NCBI GenBank assembly: GCA_049976445.1
Contig: JBMFIF010000023.1
Span: forward strand, 1-24,129
Direction: 5' to 3'
DNA: 24,129 bases
DNA from: JAVZOV01 sp049976445
Lineage (GTDB): Archaea > Thermoproteota > Thermoprotei > Gearchaeales > WAQG01
Each line of letters begins with the position of its first letter. The first letter of the stretch is position 1. Under the pieces are notes generated by a model, which saw only the letters and a list, made by a program, of their open reading frames with translations, was not told the DNA's origin and did no database searches. Of the stretch, positions 1 to 6,872 are shown piece after piece. The position numbers and the translations under genes are program-made.

Positions 1-1
1 A

Positions 2-574
2 TTTGGTTTAGCATCAACACATCATGCAATTTCAGCAATCGGAATACTTCTTATATTAATCAGCCTAGTGGGAATGGGACTTAGTATCAATACTCTTTCA
101 ATAATTTTAATAGCTATGGGGCTCATCCTTTTACTCATCGAACTTTTCATAATCCCTGGATTTACATTAACTGGAGTAACAGGAATAATCATGTTAGTGT
201 TAGGCATTCTAATGCTTCCATTATCAACAACACCTGAAAAATGGATAATACATAGCGATTGGTATGAACAAGTTAGGTTATACATGATAGCATCAATAAC
301 ACCATTAACAATATTCTCAGCAATAAGCCTCTACAAAATACTACAAGCAAAAAGAATGAAACCAAAACTCTATATAAGCGGAATAATAGGCCAAGAATGT
401 ATCACCCTAGATGAAATATCATCAGAAAAACCAGGATTCATACTCTGTCAAGGAGAATACTGGATGGCACAATCAACAGAGGAAAAAATAAAAAAAGGAG
501 AAAAAGTAATAGTAATTGACAAAAAAGGTCCAGTACTATTAGTAAAACGAAAAACAGAAACACAACAATCATAA
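2..574 (+). CDS. NfeD-family membrane protein, C-terminal part (5' end outside window)
   Basis: The frame is already open at the left edge, reading FGLASTHHAIS before the GTG at 68 and ATG at 74, so this is the 3' part of a longer gene. What remains is a run of hydrophobic segments (two or three before the PLSTTPEKW stretch, and one near codons 90-110 of the visible part) followed by a soluble C-terminal domain. That domain has the pattern G-x-x-G-x-E-C-I-T, GEYWMA, IKKGEKVIVIDKKGP and LLVKRK, typical of the NfeD OB-fold. In the family, NfeD has an N-terminal ClpP-like serine-protease domain and works with stomatin/SPFH proteins in membrane quality control. The protease domain would lie upstream and cannot be seen, so a short NfeD lacking it is also possible. 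The next gene on the same strand is unrelated. Confidence 0.75.
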   Translation, partial: FGLASTHHAISAIGILLILISLVGMGLSINTLSIILIAMGLILLLIELFIIPGFTLTGVTGIIMLVLGILMLPLSTTPEKWIIHSDWYEQVRLYMIASITPLTIFSAISLYKILQAKRMKPKLYISGIIGQECITLDEISSEKPGFILCQGEYWMAQSTEEKIKKGEKVIVIDKKGPVLLVKRKTETQQS

Positions 575-851
575 TACAAAACACCAATTAATACTTCAAA
601 CAATATACCTCTATTAATTTTAAAACTCTTACATAAATGAATTTTTACGTTAACTGTAAACTTAGAAGATACAATTAAGTCATGCTTTGCTACATAGTTT
701 TGATGTTGATTTTTCTTAGTCTTTTGATGTGAGAATTTCATCAACTAACTCATTTTATAGGAAGAAATTTTCCAAAATCCAGCTAAAATGTGCACAATTA
801 TGCAACAAAGCACTTACAAAAAGCATTTATGCACCTCTATTATTATATTCA

Positions 852-1373
852 ATGAAGATCATGTTTAGAATAGGTATCGAACATTTAAAAGAACCTTACA
901 ATGAAATATTAAAAGCACTAATTAACGAACTTCTTAATTACTTTGGTGATAAATTCATTTCTCTTATAGTTTTTGGTTCTGTTGCTCGCGGCGAAGCTGA
1001 TAAAAATAGTGATATAGATATTCTCCTGGTAATAAAAGATTTACCAAAAACCAGATTTGAACGACAAGAACTATTCATGAAAATCGAAGATAAAATAGAA
1101 AACATTTTAAATAAACTTTATGAAAAAAACTATCTAATAGATTTCTCACCAATACTAAAAACCCCCGAAGAAGCATCAAAAATAACCCCACTTTATCTGG
1201 ACATGGTTGAAGACGCTGTAATAGCATTTGATCGAGCATTTTTTGTAAATATATTAGTCAGCTTAAAGAAAAAATTAGATGAACTTGGTGCACAGAGAAT
1301 ACGATCAGGTAAAAAATGGTATTGGGTTCTAAAGAAAGATTATAAATTCGGGGAGGTCATAAACATTGAATAA
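852..1373 (+). CDS. MNT-type nucleotidyltransferase, partner of HEPN protein
   Basis: The nucleotidyltransferase fold of the polymerase beta superfamily is shown by GSVARGEADKNSDIDILLV (GS followed by D-x-D), with a third acidic residue likely in YLIDFSP. In MNT/HEPN modules this enzyme adds AMP to the HEPN partner and neutralises it. The protein carries an extra C-terminal tail of about 60 residues (DELGAQRIRSGKKWYW to the end) beyond the minimal domain. The frame is open back to a GTG at 729, but the first 40 codons look non-coding (KKFSKIQLKC, SIYAPLLLYS). I prefer the ATG at 852 (MKIMFRIGIEH); 861 is an alternative. A weak TATA-like stretch (GCATTTATGC) lies about 30 nt upstream of 852. 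The gene overlaps the HEPN gene by 8 nt, and its last codons contain that gene's ribosome binding site, so the two are translationally coupled. Confidence 0.85.
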   Translation: MKIMFRIGIEHLKEPYNEILKALINELLNYFGDKFISLIVFGSVARGEADKNSDIDILLVIKDLPKTRFERQELFMKIEDKIENILNKLYEKNYLIDFSPILKTPEEASKITPLYLDMVEDAVIAFDRAFFVNILVSLKKKLDELGAQRIRSGKKWYWVLKKDYKFGEVINIE

Positions 1374-1803
1374 CATAGAAATGGCCAAAGATTATATAGT
1401 CCAAGCTGAAGAAAGAATATACCATGCCAGAAAAGCACTAAAAAAAGGTTCATATCCCTACGTGATAAGACAATCACAAGAAGCATCAGAATTAGCACTA
1501 AAAGCATCATTAAGATTAATAGGCATTGAACCACCAAAAATACATGATGTAGGACCAATACTAAAACAATACAAACATAAATATCCACAATGGTTTCAGC
1601 AAATCATTCCAGAGCTAGCAAGAATCTCAAGAAAACTACGCAGAGAAAGAGAACCAGCAATGTACGGTGATGAAGAAAGTGGAACTCCCCCATCAGCATT
1701 ATACGATGAAAAAGATGCAAAAGATGCACTAAAAAATGCAAAGTACATTCTAAATAATGTAAAAAAGCTTTTTACAGAACACCTAAAAACCACACAAACA
1801 TAA
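1366..1803 (+). CDS. HEPN-domain protein, partner of MNT nucleotidyltransferase
   Basis: A 145-aa, largely helical protein of the HEPN family found paired with nucleotidyltransferases in archaea. Family-like stretches are AKDYIVQAEERIYHARKAL, RQSQEASELALKASLRL, IEPPKIHDVGPIL and RREREPAMYGDEESG. HEPN proteins are often RNases and toxins of MNT/HEPN modules, but the canonical R-x4-6-H motif near the C-terminus is not apparent here, so a toxin role is inferred only from the pairing. The start is TTG at 1366, chosen because a strong ribosome binding site GGGAGGTC (1351-1358) lies 7 nt upstream. The next Met (codon 6) is also possible. The upstream stop TAA (1371-1373) lies inside this gene. Nothing follows it in the operon. 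Confidence 0.85.
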   Translation: MNNIEMAKDYIVQAEERIYHARKALKKGSYPYVIRQSQEASELALKASLRLIGIEPPKIHDVGPILKQYKHKYPQWFQQIIPELARISRKLRREREPAMYGDEESGTPPSALYDEKDAKDALKNAKYILNNVKKLFTEHLKTTQT

Positions 1804-2049
1804 CACGATTCCTTAAACGGTTTTTAACTTTACAAAAATACAATAGAAATCATCATTAAATTCGGATATTAAAAAACACTACTTGTTCTTAAGTGATACA
1901 CAACTTTTTGAGCTCACTATTTTTCCATTACTTCAAACATAAATTTATTAAATACTCTTTTCTTTATAGAATGATGATAAGTTCTCATCATTCTTAAACT
2001 TAAAGTGTTCATTTAAGTAGTATTTTTTAAGATTCAATAAAATTTCGAT

Positions 2050-2227
2050 GCTCTTAAGTAAGATTTTTGTGGCTGTACCTCCTATACTTTCCCATGAAAC
2101 TCCTACTCTTGTCAAGCGAGGAAGTTTGCTCTAGACTCCCTAAACCATCAGACGTCAGAACGACGTTCACACCAAGATGCGACTCAAAGATGGTAAAAGG
2201 GCAGCCACAGCATCCTTATTTAAGAGC
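2050..2227. mobile_element. MITE-like or structured-RNA island with 26-nt terminal inverted repeats
   Basis: The left arm 2050-2075 (GCTCTTAAGTAAG…TGTGGCTG) and the reverse complement of 2202-2227 (GCTCTTAAATAAG…TGTGGCTG) agree at 21 of 26 positions. Both ends are flanked by the triplet GAT (2047-2049 and 2228-2230), which could be a 3-nt target duplication or chance. The interior is GC-rich relative to its surroundings and has no open frame that I trust. On the minus strand a frame from 2225 to about 2056 is open and could be a relic of a transposase-linked sequence, but I do not recognise it. The element could be a miniature transposon, the remains of an insertion sequence, or a structured RNA gene. 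Confidence 0.5.
2069..2208. ncRNA. Candidate structured RNA: three-stem fold in a GC-rich island
   Basis: The segment is closed by GTGGCTG (2069-2075) pairing with CAGCCAC (2202-2208). Inside are two hairpins. One spans 2097-2127: AAACT pairs with AGTTT (2123-2127), CCT (2102-2104) with AGG (2119-2121), and CTT (2108-2110) with AAG (2114-2116). The other spans 2152-2166: ACGTC, loop AGAAC, GACGT. G+C is about 49% against roughly 25-30% nearby. GC-rich islands in AT-rich hyperthermophiles are a known signature of non-coding RNAs. The strand is undecided. I do not see the conserved motifs of RNase P RNA or SRP RNA. Confidence 0.35.
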
Positions 2228-2273
2228 GATTACGCACGAATTACGCAACAAAGCATTTCAATGCTCATTTTTT

Positions 2274-2333
2274 GAGACAGTCCAGATAAGCCATTAACTA
2301 CAACATCACTTTACATAATAAGTGGACAGTCTC
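2274..2333. repeat. 60-nt mini-element with inverted-repeat ends and flanking direct repeats
   Basis: The left end GAGACAGTCCAGATA (2274-2288) and the reverse complement of the right end (2319-2333, GAGACTGTCCACTTA) match at 12 of 15 positions. The element is flanked by CATTTTTT (2266-2273) and CATTTTTG (2334-2341), 7 of 8 identical, as expected of a target-site duplication. It has no coding capacity. It may be a miniature transposon or the two fused ends left by internal deletion of a DDE-type insertion sequence. The alternative is a simple hairpin, since the arms could pair. Confidence 0.5.
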
Positions 2334-2395
2334 CATTTTTGAGATTCTCTTCATTTTTCCTATTTTCATATAATAATTAAAAACTAGATTATTAT

Positions 2396-3973
2396 TTATA
2401 GTACATGAATTTTACCGTAAAAACTTTCAGAAATCTTCTCAAAGTTTTCTCTATAGTACTTTATAGCATACGGAAGAAATTCTAATATATCTGAAGCAAC
2501 CATACCATGTTGTCCTTTCTTTTTTGCCACTAAATCCCCAGCAAGCCCATGAATAAAGACTCCAGTTCCTACAGCTTCATTAATACTTAACCCTAAAGCA
2601 TACATTGCACATATTGTTCCATTCAAAACATCCCCACTCCCAGCAGTGGCCATTCCAGCATTTCCGCTAAGAATAATATACACACGCTGATCAGGATAAC
2701 CAATTAAAGTATGAGGTCCTTTTAAAACAATAATCGAATTTAAATCTTTTACAGTCTTTTGCAAGATATCAACCTTATTTTTCTCTATATCCTCTTTTTT
2801 AATCTGAGTAATCCTTTCCATTTCTCCTGTATGTGGCGTAAGAATAGTAATTGCTTTCCTCTTCCTAATAATTTCTATGTCCTCAGAAATAGCAGTGATT
2901 CCATCTCCATCAATCAATAATGGTTTATCAATCTCAGAAGCCAGTTCTCTTACTAATTGCTTAGTTTTTTCATTCGTAGAAAGACCAGGGCCTATCACAA
3001 CCATTTTTGCTCGCTTATAAGCATTTGATCTTAAAATTTCATCCTTTGCTTCCAAAGCAATACTTCCCTCCTCAGTTTCTGCTTGAGGAAGAAAAACAAC
3101 TTCCCTGCCTCTTTCAGCAAGAAAAGGAACAACAGATTTTGGACATGCTAAATAAGCATATCCTCCACCAGCTTTCAAAAATGAGTATGCAGAAGCAATA
3201 GGAGCCCAAAAATAGTACCTAGAGCCTGCAATAAATAAAACTGGACCATAAGTGAACTTAGTTGCCATCGGGTCTCTTTCCGGAAGCTTAACCGGTTTAT
3301 ACACCTCTACCTTAATCCAATCAGGATCTTGGAGAGATAATGGATAAGAAATAGAATCAACATATAATTTTCCACTTCTTTCATATCCTGGATAAAGTAA
3401 ATTTCCAATTTTTGGTAATCCAAAAGTTACAGTATAATCAGCCTTAACAGAAATTCCCATTTCCTGACCAGTATCACCATTAATACCTGAGGGAATATCA
3501 ATAGCGAAAACCTTTTTCCTGCTCTTATTTATTAACTGAATAACATCCTTATACACTCCTTCGATATTCCTTGATAAACCTACACCAAAAATTCCATCAA
3601 CAATAGCATCTGCCCACTCTACATCGCTCTTAGCATCATCAACATTCTTCAACTCCTTAATTTCAATCGGAAGATTCTTTATTCTCTCTAAATTCTTTCT
3701 TGCTGATTCCCCATATTTTTCTTTCTCAAAAATAAAAACCTTTACTTCTCCTCCATGAGAATGAAGATGTCTAGCTACCACAAATCCATCTCCACCTTTA
3801 TTACCTGGCCCACAAAAAATAACGAACTTCCGGTTCTTTATACCAAACTCATTTAAAATGATAGATGATACGGCTCTTCCAGCATTTTCCATCAAAATTT
3901 CTTCAGAGATATTGTATTTTTCTATTGCTTGACGATCTAATTCTCTTATCTCAGCAACTCTGCATACCTTCAT
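2396..3973 (-). CDS. nnr: Bifunctional NAD(P)H-hydrate epimerase / ADP-dependent NAD(P)H-hydrate dehydratase
   Basis: A two-domain metabolite-repair enzyme that restores hydrated NAD(P)H (NADHX/NADPHX). The N-terminal epimerase half (about residues 1-215) shows GPGNKGGDGFVVARHL (55-70), DAIVDGIFGVGL and AIDIPSGINGDTG. The C-terminal ribokinase-like dehydratase half shows KAGGGYAYLACP, VIGPGLS, LTPHTGEMERI, VLKGPHTLI and GNAGMATAGSGDVL, whose Asp is the expected catalytic residue. The total of 525 aa is normal for the fusion. An ATG at 3985 precedes the chosen ATG at 3973. GGGTGA lies between them at ribosome-binding distance from 3973, whereas a TATA-like ATTTAAATTTTT (4002-4013) would allow leaderless start near 3985, so both are possible. 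The gene is divergent from an NAD(P)-dependent dehydrogenase. Confidence 0.95.
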   Translation of the reverse strand: MKVCRVAEIRELDRQAIEKYNISEEILMENAGRAVSSIILNEFGIKNRKFVIFCGPGNKGGDGFVVARHLHSHGGEVKVFIFEKEKYGESARKNLERIKNLPIEIKELKNVDDAKSDVEWADAIVDGIFGVGLSRNIEGVYKDVIQLINKSRKKVFAIDIPSGINGDTGQEMGISVKADYTVTFGLPKIGNLLYPGYERSGKLYVDSISYPLSLQDPDWIKVEVYKPVKLPERDPMATKFTYGPVLFIAGSRYYFWAPIASAYSFLKAGGGYAYLACPKSVVPFLAERGREVVFLPQAETEEGSIALEAKDEILRSNAYKRAKMVVIGPGLSTNEKTKQLVRELASEIDKPLLIDGDGITAISEDIEIIRKRKAITILTPHTGEMERITQIKKEDIEKNKVDILQKTVKDLNSIIVLKGPHTLIGYPDQRVYIILSGNAGMATAGSGDVLNGTICAMYALGLSINEAVGTGVFIHGLAGDLVAKKKGQHGMVASDILEFLPYAIKYYRENFEKISESFYGKIHVL

Positions 3974-3985
3974 TCTTTCACCCAT

Positions 3986-4045
3986 ATTACTTTAGTTTCA
4001 AAAAATTTAAATCTGCTATGTTATGTTATTAATAGTGTGACGAAA
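3986..4045. promoter_or_regulatory. Compact divergent promoter region between nnr and alcohol dehydrogenase
   Basis: About 60 nt must hold both promoters. For the minus-strand gene, AATTTAAAT within 4004-4013 is a TATA-like box 20-27 nt before its start. For the plus-strand gene, TTATGTTATTAATAG (4021-4035) is AT-rich but a weaker box. Regulators binding here could affect both genes. Confidence 0.45.
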
Positions 4046-5062
4046 ATGAAAGCAATGGTTCTTAAAGAAATAGCTCCAATAGAAAAAGAACCGTTAAAAT
4101 TAGAAGACGTGCCTATTCCTCAACCAGGTTTTAAACAAATCCTCATAAAAGTTTATGCTTGTGGGATTTGCAGAACTGAACTTGATGAAATTGAAGGAAG
4201 ATTAAAACCACCTAAACTTCCTATCATATTAGGGCACCAAGTAGTGGGTAGAGTGCATGAACTTGGACCTGGCGCATCAAAATATAAAATCAATGACAGA
4301 GTAGGTGTTGGATGGATTTATCATTCATGTGGAGAATGTTACTTCTGTAAAAAAGGAAACGAAAACTTATGTTACCAGTTTAAAGGAACAGGATACGATG
4401 CTGACGGAGGTTATGCAGAGTACATGATAGTCGATGAAGATTTTGCATATCCAATACCTGAAACATTCAGTGATATTGAGGCTGCACCATTGCTTTGCGG
4501 TGGAGCAATAGGATATAGAGCCTTAAAATTAACAGGAATGCACGATGGAGACACCATAGGATTATACGGATACGGATCTTCAGCTCATATCATACACCAA
4601 GTGATAAAATATAAATTTCCGAGCTCTAAAGTTTATGTTTTCACAAAAAGAACCGGAGATGAACCCAGCGAATTAGCTAAAAAGGCAGGAGCTGAATGGG
4701 TTGGGAAAACTGGAGATACGCCACCAAGAAAACTTAATTATGCTATAGATACAACCCCAGTTGGATTACCCATAAAAGAGGCATTACGAAACTTAGAAAG
4801 GGGTGGAAGACTCGTCATAAACTTAATCAGAAAAGAAACACCCATACCAGAACTAGATTACACAATACATTTATGGGACGAAAAAGAAATTAAAAGTGTT
4901 GCAAATATCACAAGAAAAGATATTGAAGAATTTCTAACATTAGCCGCTAAGATTCCGATCAAACCAGAAATCAACGTATTTAAATTAGAAGAGGCTAACA
5001 AAGCGCTAATCATGCTCAAACATGGAGAATACAAAGGAAGCGGAGTACTAAAAATAGCTTAA
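4046..5062 (+). CDS. Zinc-dependent alcohol dehydrogenase (medium-chain dehydrogenase/reductase)
   Basis: Likely oxidises or reduces alcohols/aldehydes with NAD(P)(H). The predicted catalytic zinc ligands are Cys39 (ACGICRTELDE), His64 (LGHQVVGRV) and Cys151 (PLLCGG). The structural zinc site is Cys95, 98, 101 and 109 (CGECYFCKKGNENLC). The nucleotide-binding turn is GLYGYGSSAH (172-181), and DADGGYAEYM is also typical. The usual GHE is GHQ, which is common in this branch. At 338 aa it is full length. The start is placed at the ATG in MKAMVLK, the standard beginning of the family; a GTG three codons upstream (4037) is open but less likely. It is monocistronic, divergent from nnr and convergent with the RNase Z-like gene. 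Confidence 0.92.
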   Translation: MKAMVLKEIAPIEKEPLKLEDVPIPQPGFKQILIKVYACGICRTELDEIEGRLKPPKLPIILGHQVVGRVHELGPGASKYKINDRVGVGWIYHSCGECYFCKKGNENLCYQFKGTGYDADGGYAEYMIVDEDFAYPIPETFSDIEAAPLLCGGAIGYRALKLTGMHDGDTIGLYGYGSSAHIIHQVIKYKFPSSKVYVFTKRTGDEPSELAKKAGAEWVGKTGDTPPRKLNYAIDTTPVGLPIKEALRNLERGGRLVINLIRKETPIPELDYTIHLWDEKEIKSVANITRKDIEEFLTLAAKIPIKPEINVFKLEEANKALIMLKHGEYKGSGVLKIA

Positions 5063-5109
5063 CTATTGCGCACATATGAACTCTTAGTATGAAAAGCTAC
5101 AAAGCTACA

Positions 5110-5871
5110 TTATATTATCAATAAATAATTATCTTCAGCAATAATAAGTTCACCTTTAAATAATTTCTTTAGTTCATCAATTTCATTTCTGAGATTCTTG
5201 TTAAAGTATTCATCAATATGGTTTAATATGAGAATTTTAGCATTAAGAGAATTGGCTATCATACAAGCTTCAATATTCGTACTATGACCGTATTCTTTAC
5301 AAATATTTTTATTTTCTTCGTCGCATGTAGCTTCATGAATTAACACATCAATATGCTTCACGCGATCTAATAATTTTTGACAAAGTTCACCTGTATCTGA
5401 TGAAAACAATAATGATAAATTATTGTTTGAAATTTTTAAAGCATAGCTTGGTAGAGTGTGACATACTTCATATACTTCTAATTTAAAAGAATCTAAATTA
5501 TATGAAAACCCATCATATATTTCTACAACATTTATCTTAAAATTTATGGCAGTAAATAGATGTGGTCCAACGTGGGCTATTATTTCACGCATACCATGTG
5601 GTGCAAATATCGTAATATCCTTTTTTCGTCCTTCTATGTGTGCTTGAAATAATAACTCAGGAATACCTAAAAAGTGGTCCATATGAAGGTGAGTAACATA
5701 AATTGCGTCGATACTGTTTAGCAATCCTCTTTCTGATAATCTATAATGACAACCAACACCACAATCAACTAATAACATTTTTTCGCCAAAATCAACTAAT
5801 GTTGAAGCTCTCCATCTGCGGGAGCCAGGTGAGCCTCCTGCACCAGTACCTATGAAGTATAATTTAATCAT
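5110..5871 (-). CDS. Metallo-beta-lactamase-fold hydrolase, RNase Z-like
   Basis: A 253-aa metal-dependent hydrolase. The metal ligands appear as THLHMDH (H61, H63, D65, H66), H138 in VCHTLPSYAL, D159 in FSSDTGE, H196 in GHSTNIEA and H218 in ILNHID. HEATCDEE before GHST is the arrangement of RNase Z (tRNase Z), which cuts the 3' trailer of tRNA precursors. The protein is shorter than the usual archaeal RNase Z of about 300 aa, and the ligands run through without an obvious tRNA-binding exosite arm. It is probably an RNase Z paralogue with another substrate. It starts 14 nt after the ABC ATPase gene and looks like the last gene of the transporter operon, which suggests, without proof, a role linked to the imported solute. 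Confidence 0.8.
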   Translation of the reverse strand: MIKLYFIGTGAGGSPGSRRWRASTLVDFGEKMLLVDCGVGCHYRLSERGLLNSIDAIYVTHLHMDHFLGIPELLFQAHIEGRKKDITIFAPHGMREIIAHVGPHLFTAINFKINVVEIYDGFSYNLDSFKLEVYEVCHTLPSYALKISNNNLSLLFSSDTGELCQKLLDRVKHIDVLIHEATCDEENKNICKEYGHSTNIEACMIANSLNAKILILNHIDEYFNKNLRNEIDELKKLFKGELIIAEDNYLLII

Positions 5872-5885
5872 AGCATCTCACTATA

Positions 5886-6872
5886 CTAACTGAGTAGTTC
5901 ACTGTTTTTGAACTTCAAAAGTTTATCCCTAGAAATGCTAACGTATATTTTCTCACCTTCGGATACTTGCTGATCCACAGGTAACTTAACTTTGATTATA
6001 GTTTCTTGATCTAACATCACCTCAACCATTTGATAGGAACCAAGGTATTGAATATTCTTAACAAAACCTGTTATATCACCATTAGTACGTGATATCTCAG
6101 CATCCTCAGGCCTGAAGCCCACATATTCAATGTCTGGAATTCCAAGCATCTTACCAGAAAGAACATTACTCATGCCTATAAATGTAAAAGCAAAAAGATT
6201 TCTAGGTTTTTTGTACAAAATTTTTGGTGTATCTTTTTGAACGATGATACCATTATTTATAAGGATAATTTCGTCAGAAATTGACATAGCCTCTTCTTGA
6301 TCGTGAGTTACATGAATAACGGTCATTTTAAGATTGCGTTGAAGTTCTTTTAAGAAACCTCTTATGTCAATCCTAATACGAGCATCTAAGTTGCTTAATG
6401 GTTCATCTAGTAGTAATACTTTTGGTTCTTTTACAAGAGCTCGTGCGATAGCAACTCTTTGTTGCTGACCACCAGAAAGCTGGAAAGGCTTATGATCAAG
6501 TACATGTGATATGCCTAAAATCTCGGCTATACGTAATACTTTTCTTTTAATTTCTTCATCAGGAAATTTCTTTACTTTTAATGGGACTGCTATATTATCA
6601 TAAGCAGTCAGATGAGGATATAATGCATAATTCTGAAATACTACACCAACATCTCTTTTCCATGGTGGTAATCTAGTAATATCCTTGTCAGCCAAAATTA
6701 TTTGTCCAGAATCTGGAATTTCTAAGCCAGCTATAATTCTAAGAGTTGTCGTTTTACCAGAACCTGATGGTCCAAGTATTACATAATATTTATTATCATG
6801 AAAAACAAGTTCATCTATTTTGAGCGTAAAACCCTTGAAATTTTTTCTTATATCTTTTAATATTAAAGTCAC
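5886..6872 (-). CDS. ABC transporter ATP-binding protein, MalK/carbohydrate-uptake type
   Basis: The energising subunit of the adjacent importer. Walker A is GPSGSGKT (34-41), the Q-loop VFQNYALYPHLTAYDN, the signature LSGGQQQR, Walker B VLLLDEPLSNLDA and the switch His THDQEEAMSI. A C-terminal TOBE-like domain of about 90 residues (from GMSNVLSG on, with GFRPEDAEI) is typical of MalK/UgpC-type ATPases. At 328 aa the length is a little below the usual 350-370. I place the start at the GTG (6870-6872) giving MTLILKD, because GGGGTGG lies a few bases upstream and the GTG shares one base with the stop TAG of the permease. A GTG at 6887 is in frame but lies inside the permease coding end. Confidence 0.93.
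   Translation of the reverse strand: MTLILKDIRKNFKGFTLKIDELVFHDNKYYVILGPSGSGKTTTLRIIAGLEIPDSGQIILADKDITRLPPWKRDVGVVFQNYALYPHLTAYDNIAVPLKVKKFPDEEIKRKVLRIAEILGISHVLDHKPFQLSGGQQQRVAIARALVKEPKVLLLDEPLSNLDARIRIDIRGFLKELQRNLKMTVIHVTHDQEEAMSISDEIILINNGIIVQKDTPKILYKKPRNLFAFTFIGMSNVLSGKMLGIPDIEYVGFRPEDAEISRTNGDITGFVKNIQYLGSYQMVEVMLDQETIIKVKLPVDQQVSEGEKIYVSISRDKLLKFKNSELLS

Larger units (their letters stand above)
1804..2395. other. Gene-free stretch between convergent genes, with two inverted-repeat elements
   Basis: Nearly 600 nt with no convincing gene. The flanks are very AT-rich. The middle (about 2050-2300) is clearly richer in G+C: 68 of 140 bases in 2069-2208. It holds the two inverted-repeat elements listed separately. 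A 76-codon frame at 2067-2297 (+) has no ribosome binding site and no recognisable motif. It follows from the compositional island, so I did not call it a gene. Confidence 0.7.

Noticed and set aside
645..661. Imperfect palindrome TTTAC…GTAAA in the spacer after the NfeD gene
   Set aside because: Short arms in very AT-rich DNA, not placed at a convincing promoter.
729..851. An N-terminal extension of the nucleotidyltransferase from the GTG at 729
   Set aside because: These 41 codons have no family-like sequence and no ribosome binding site; the domain starts well after the ATG at 852.
2069..2208. RNase P RNA or SRP RNA
   Set aside because: The conserved P4/CR-I and helix-8 sequences are not recognisable and the size does not fit SRP RNA.
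2067..2297. A 76-codon plus-strand frame in the GC-rich island
   Set aside because: It has no ribosome binding site, no motif and no membrane or domain pattern. Its extent is explained by the inverted-repeat element, whose base pairing constrains the sequence.
5093..5108. Tandem AAAGCTAC-AAAGCTAC between convergent genes
   Set aside because: Only two 8-nt units, most likely a small replication slip with no sign of function.
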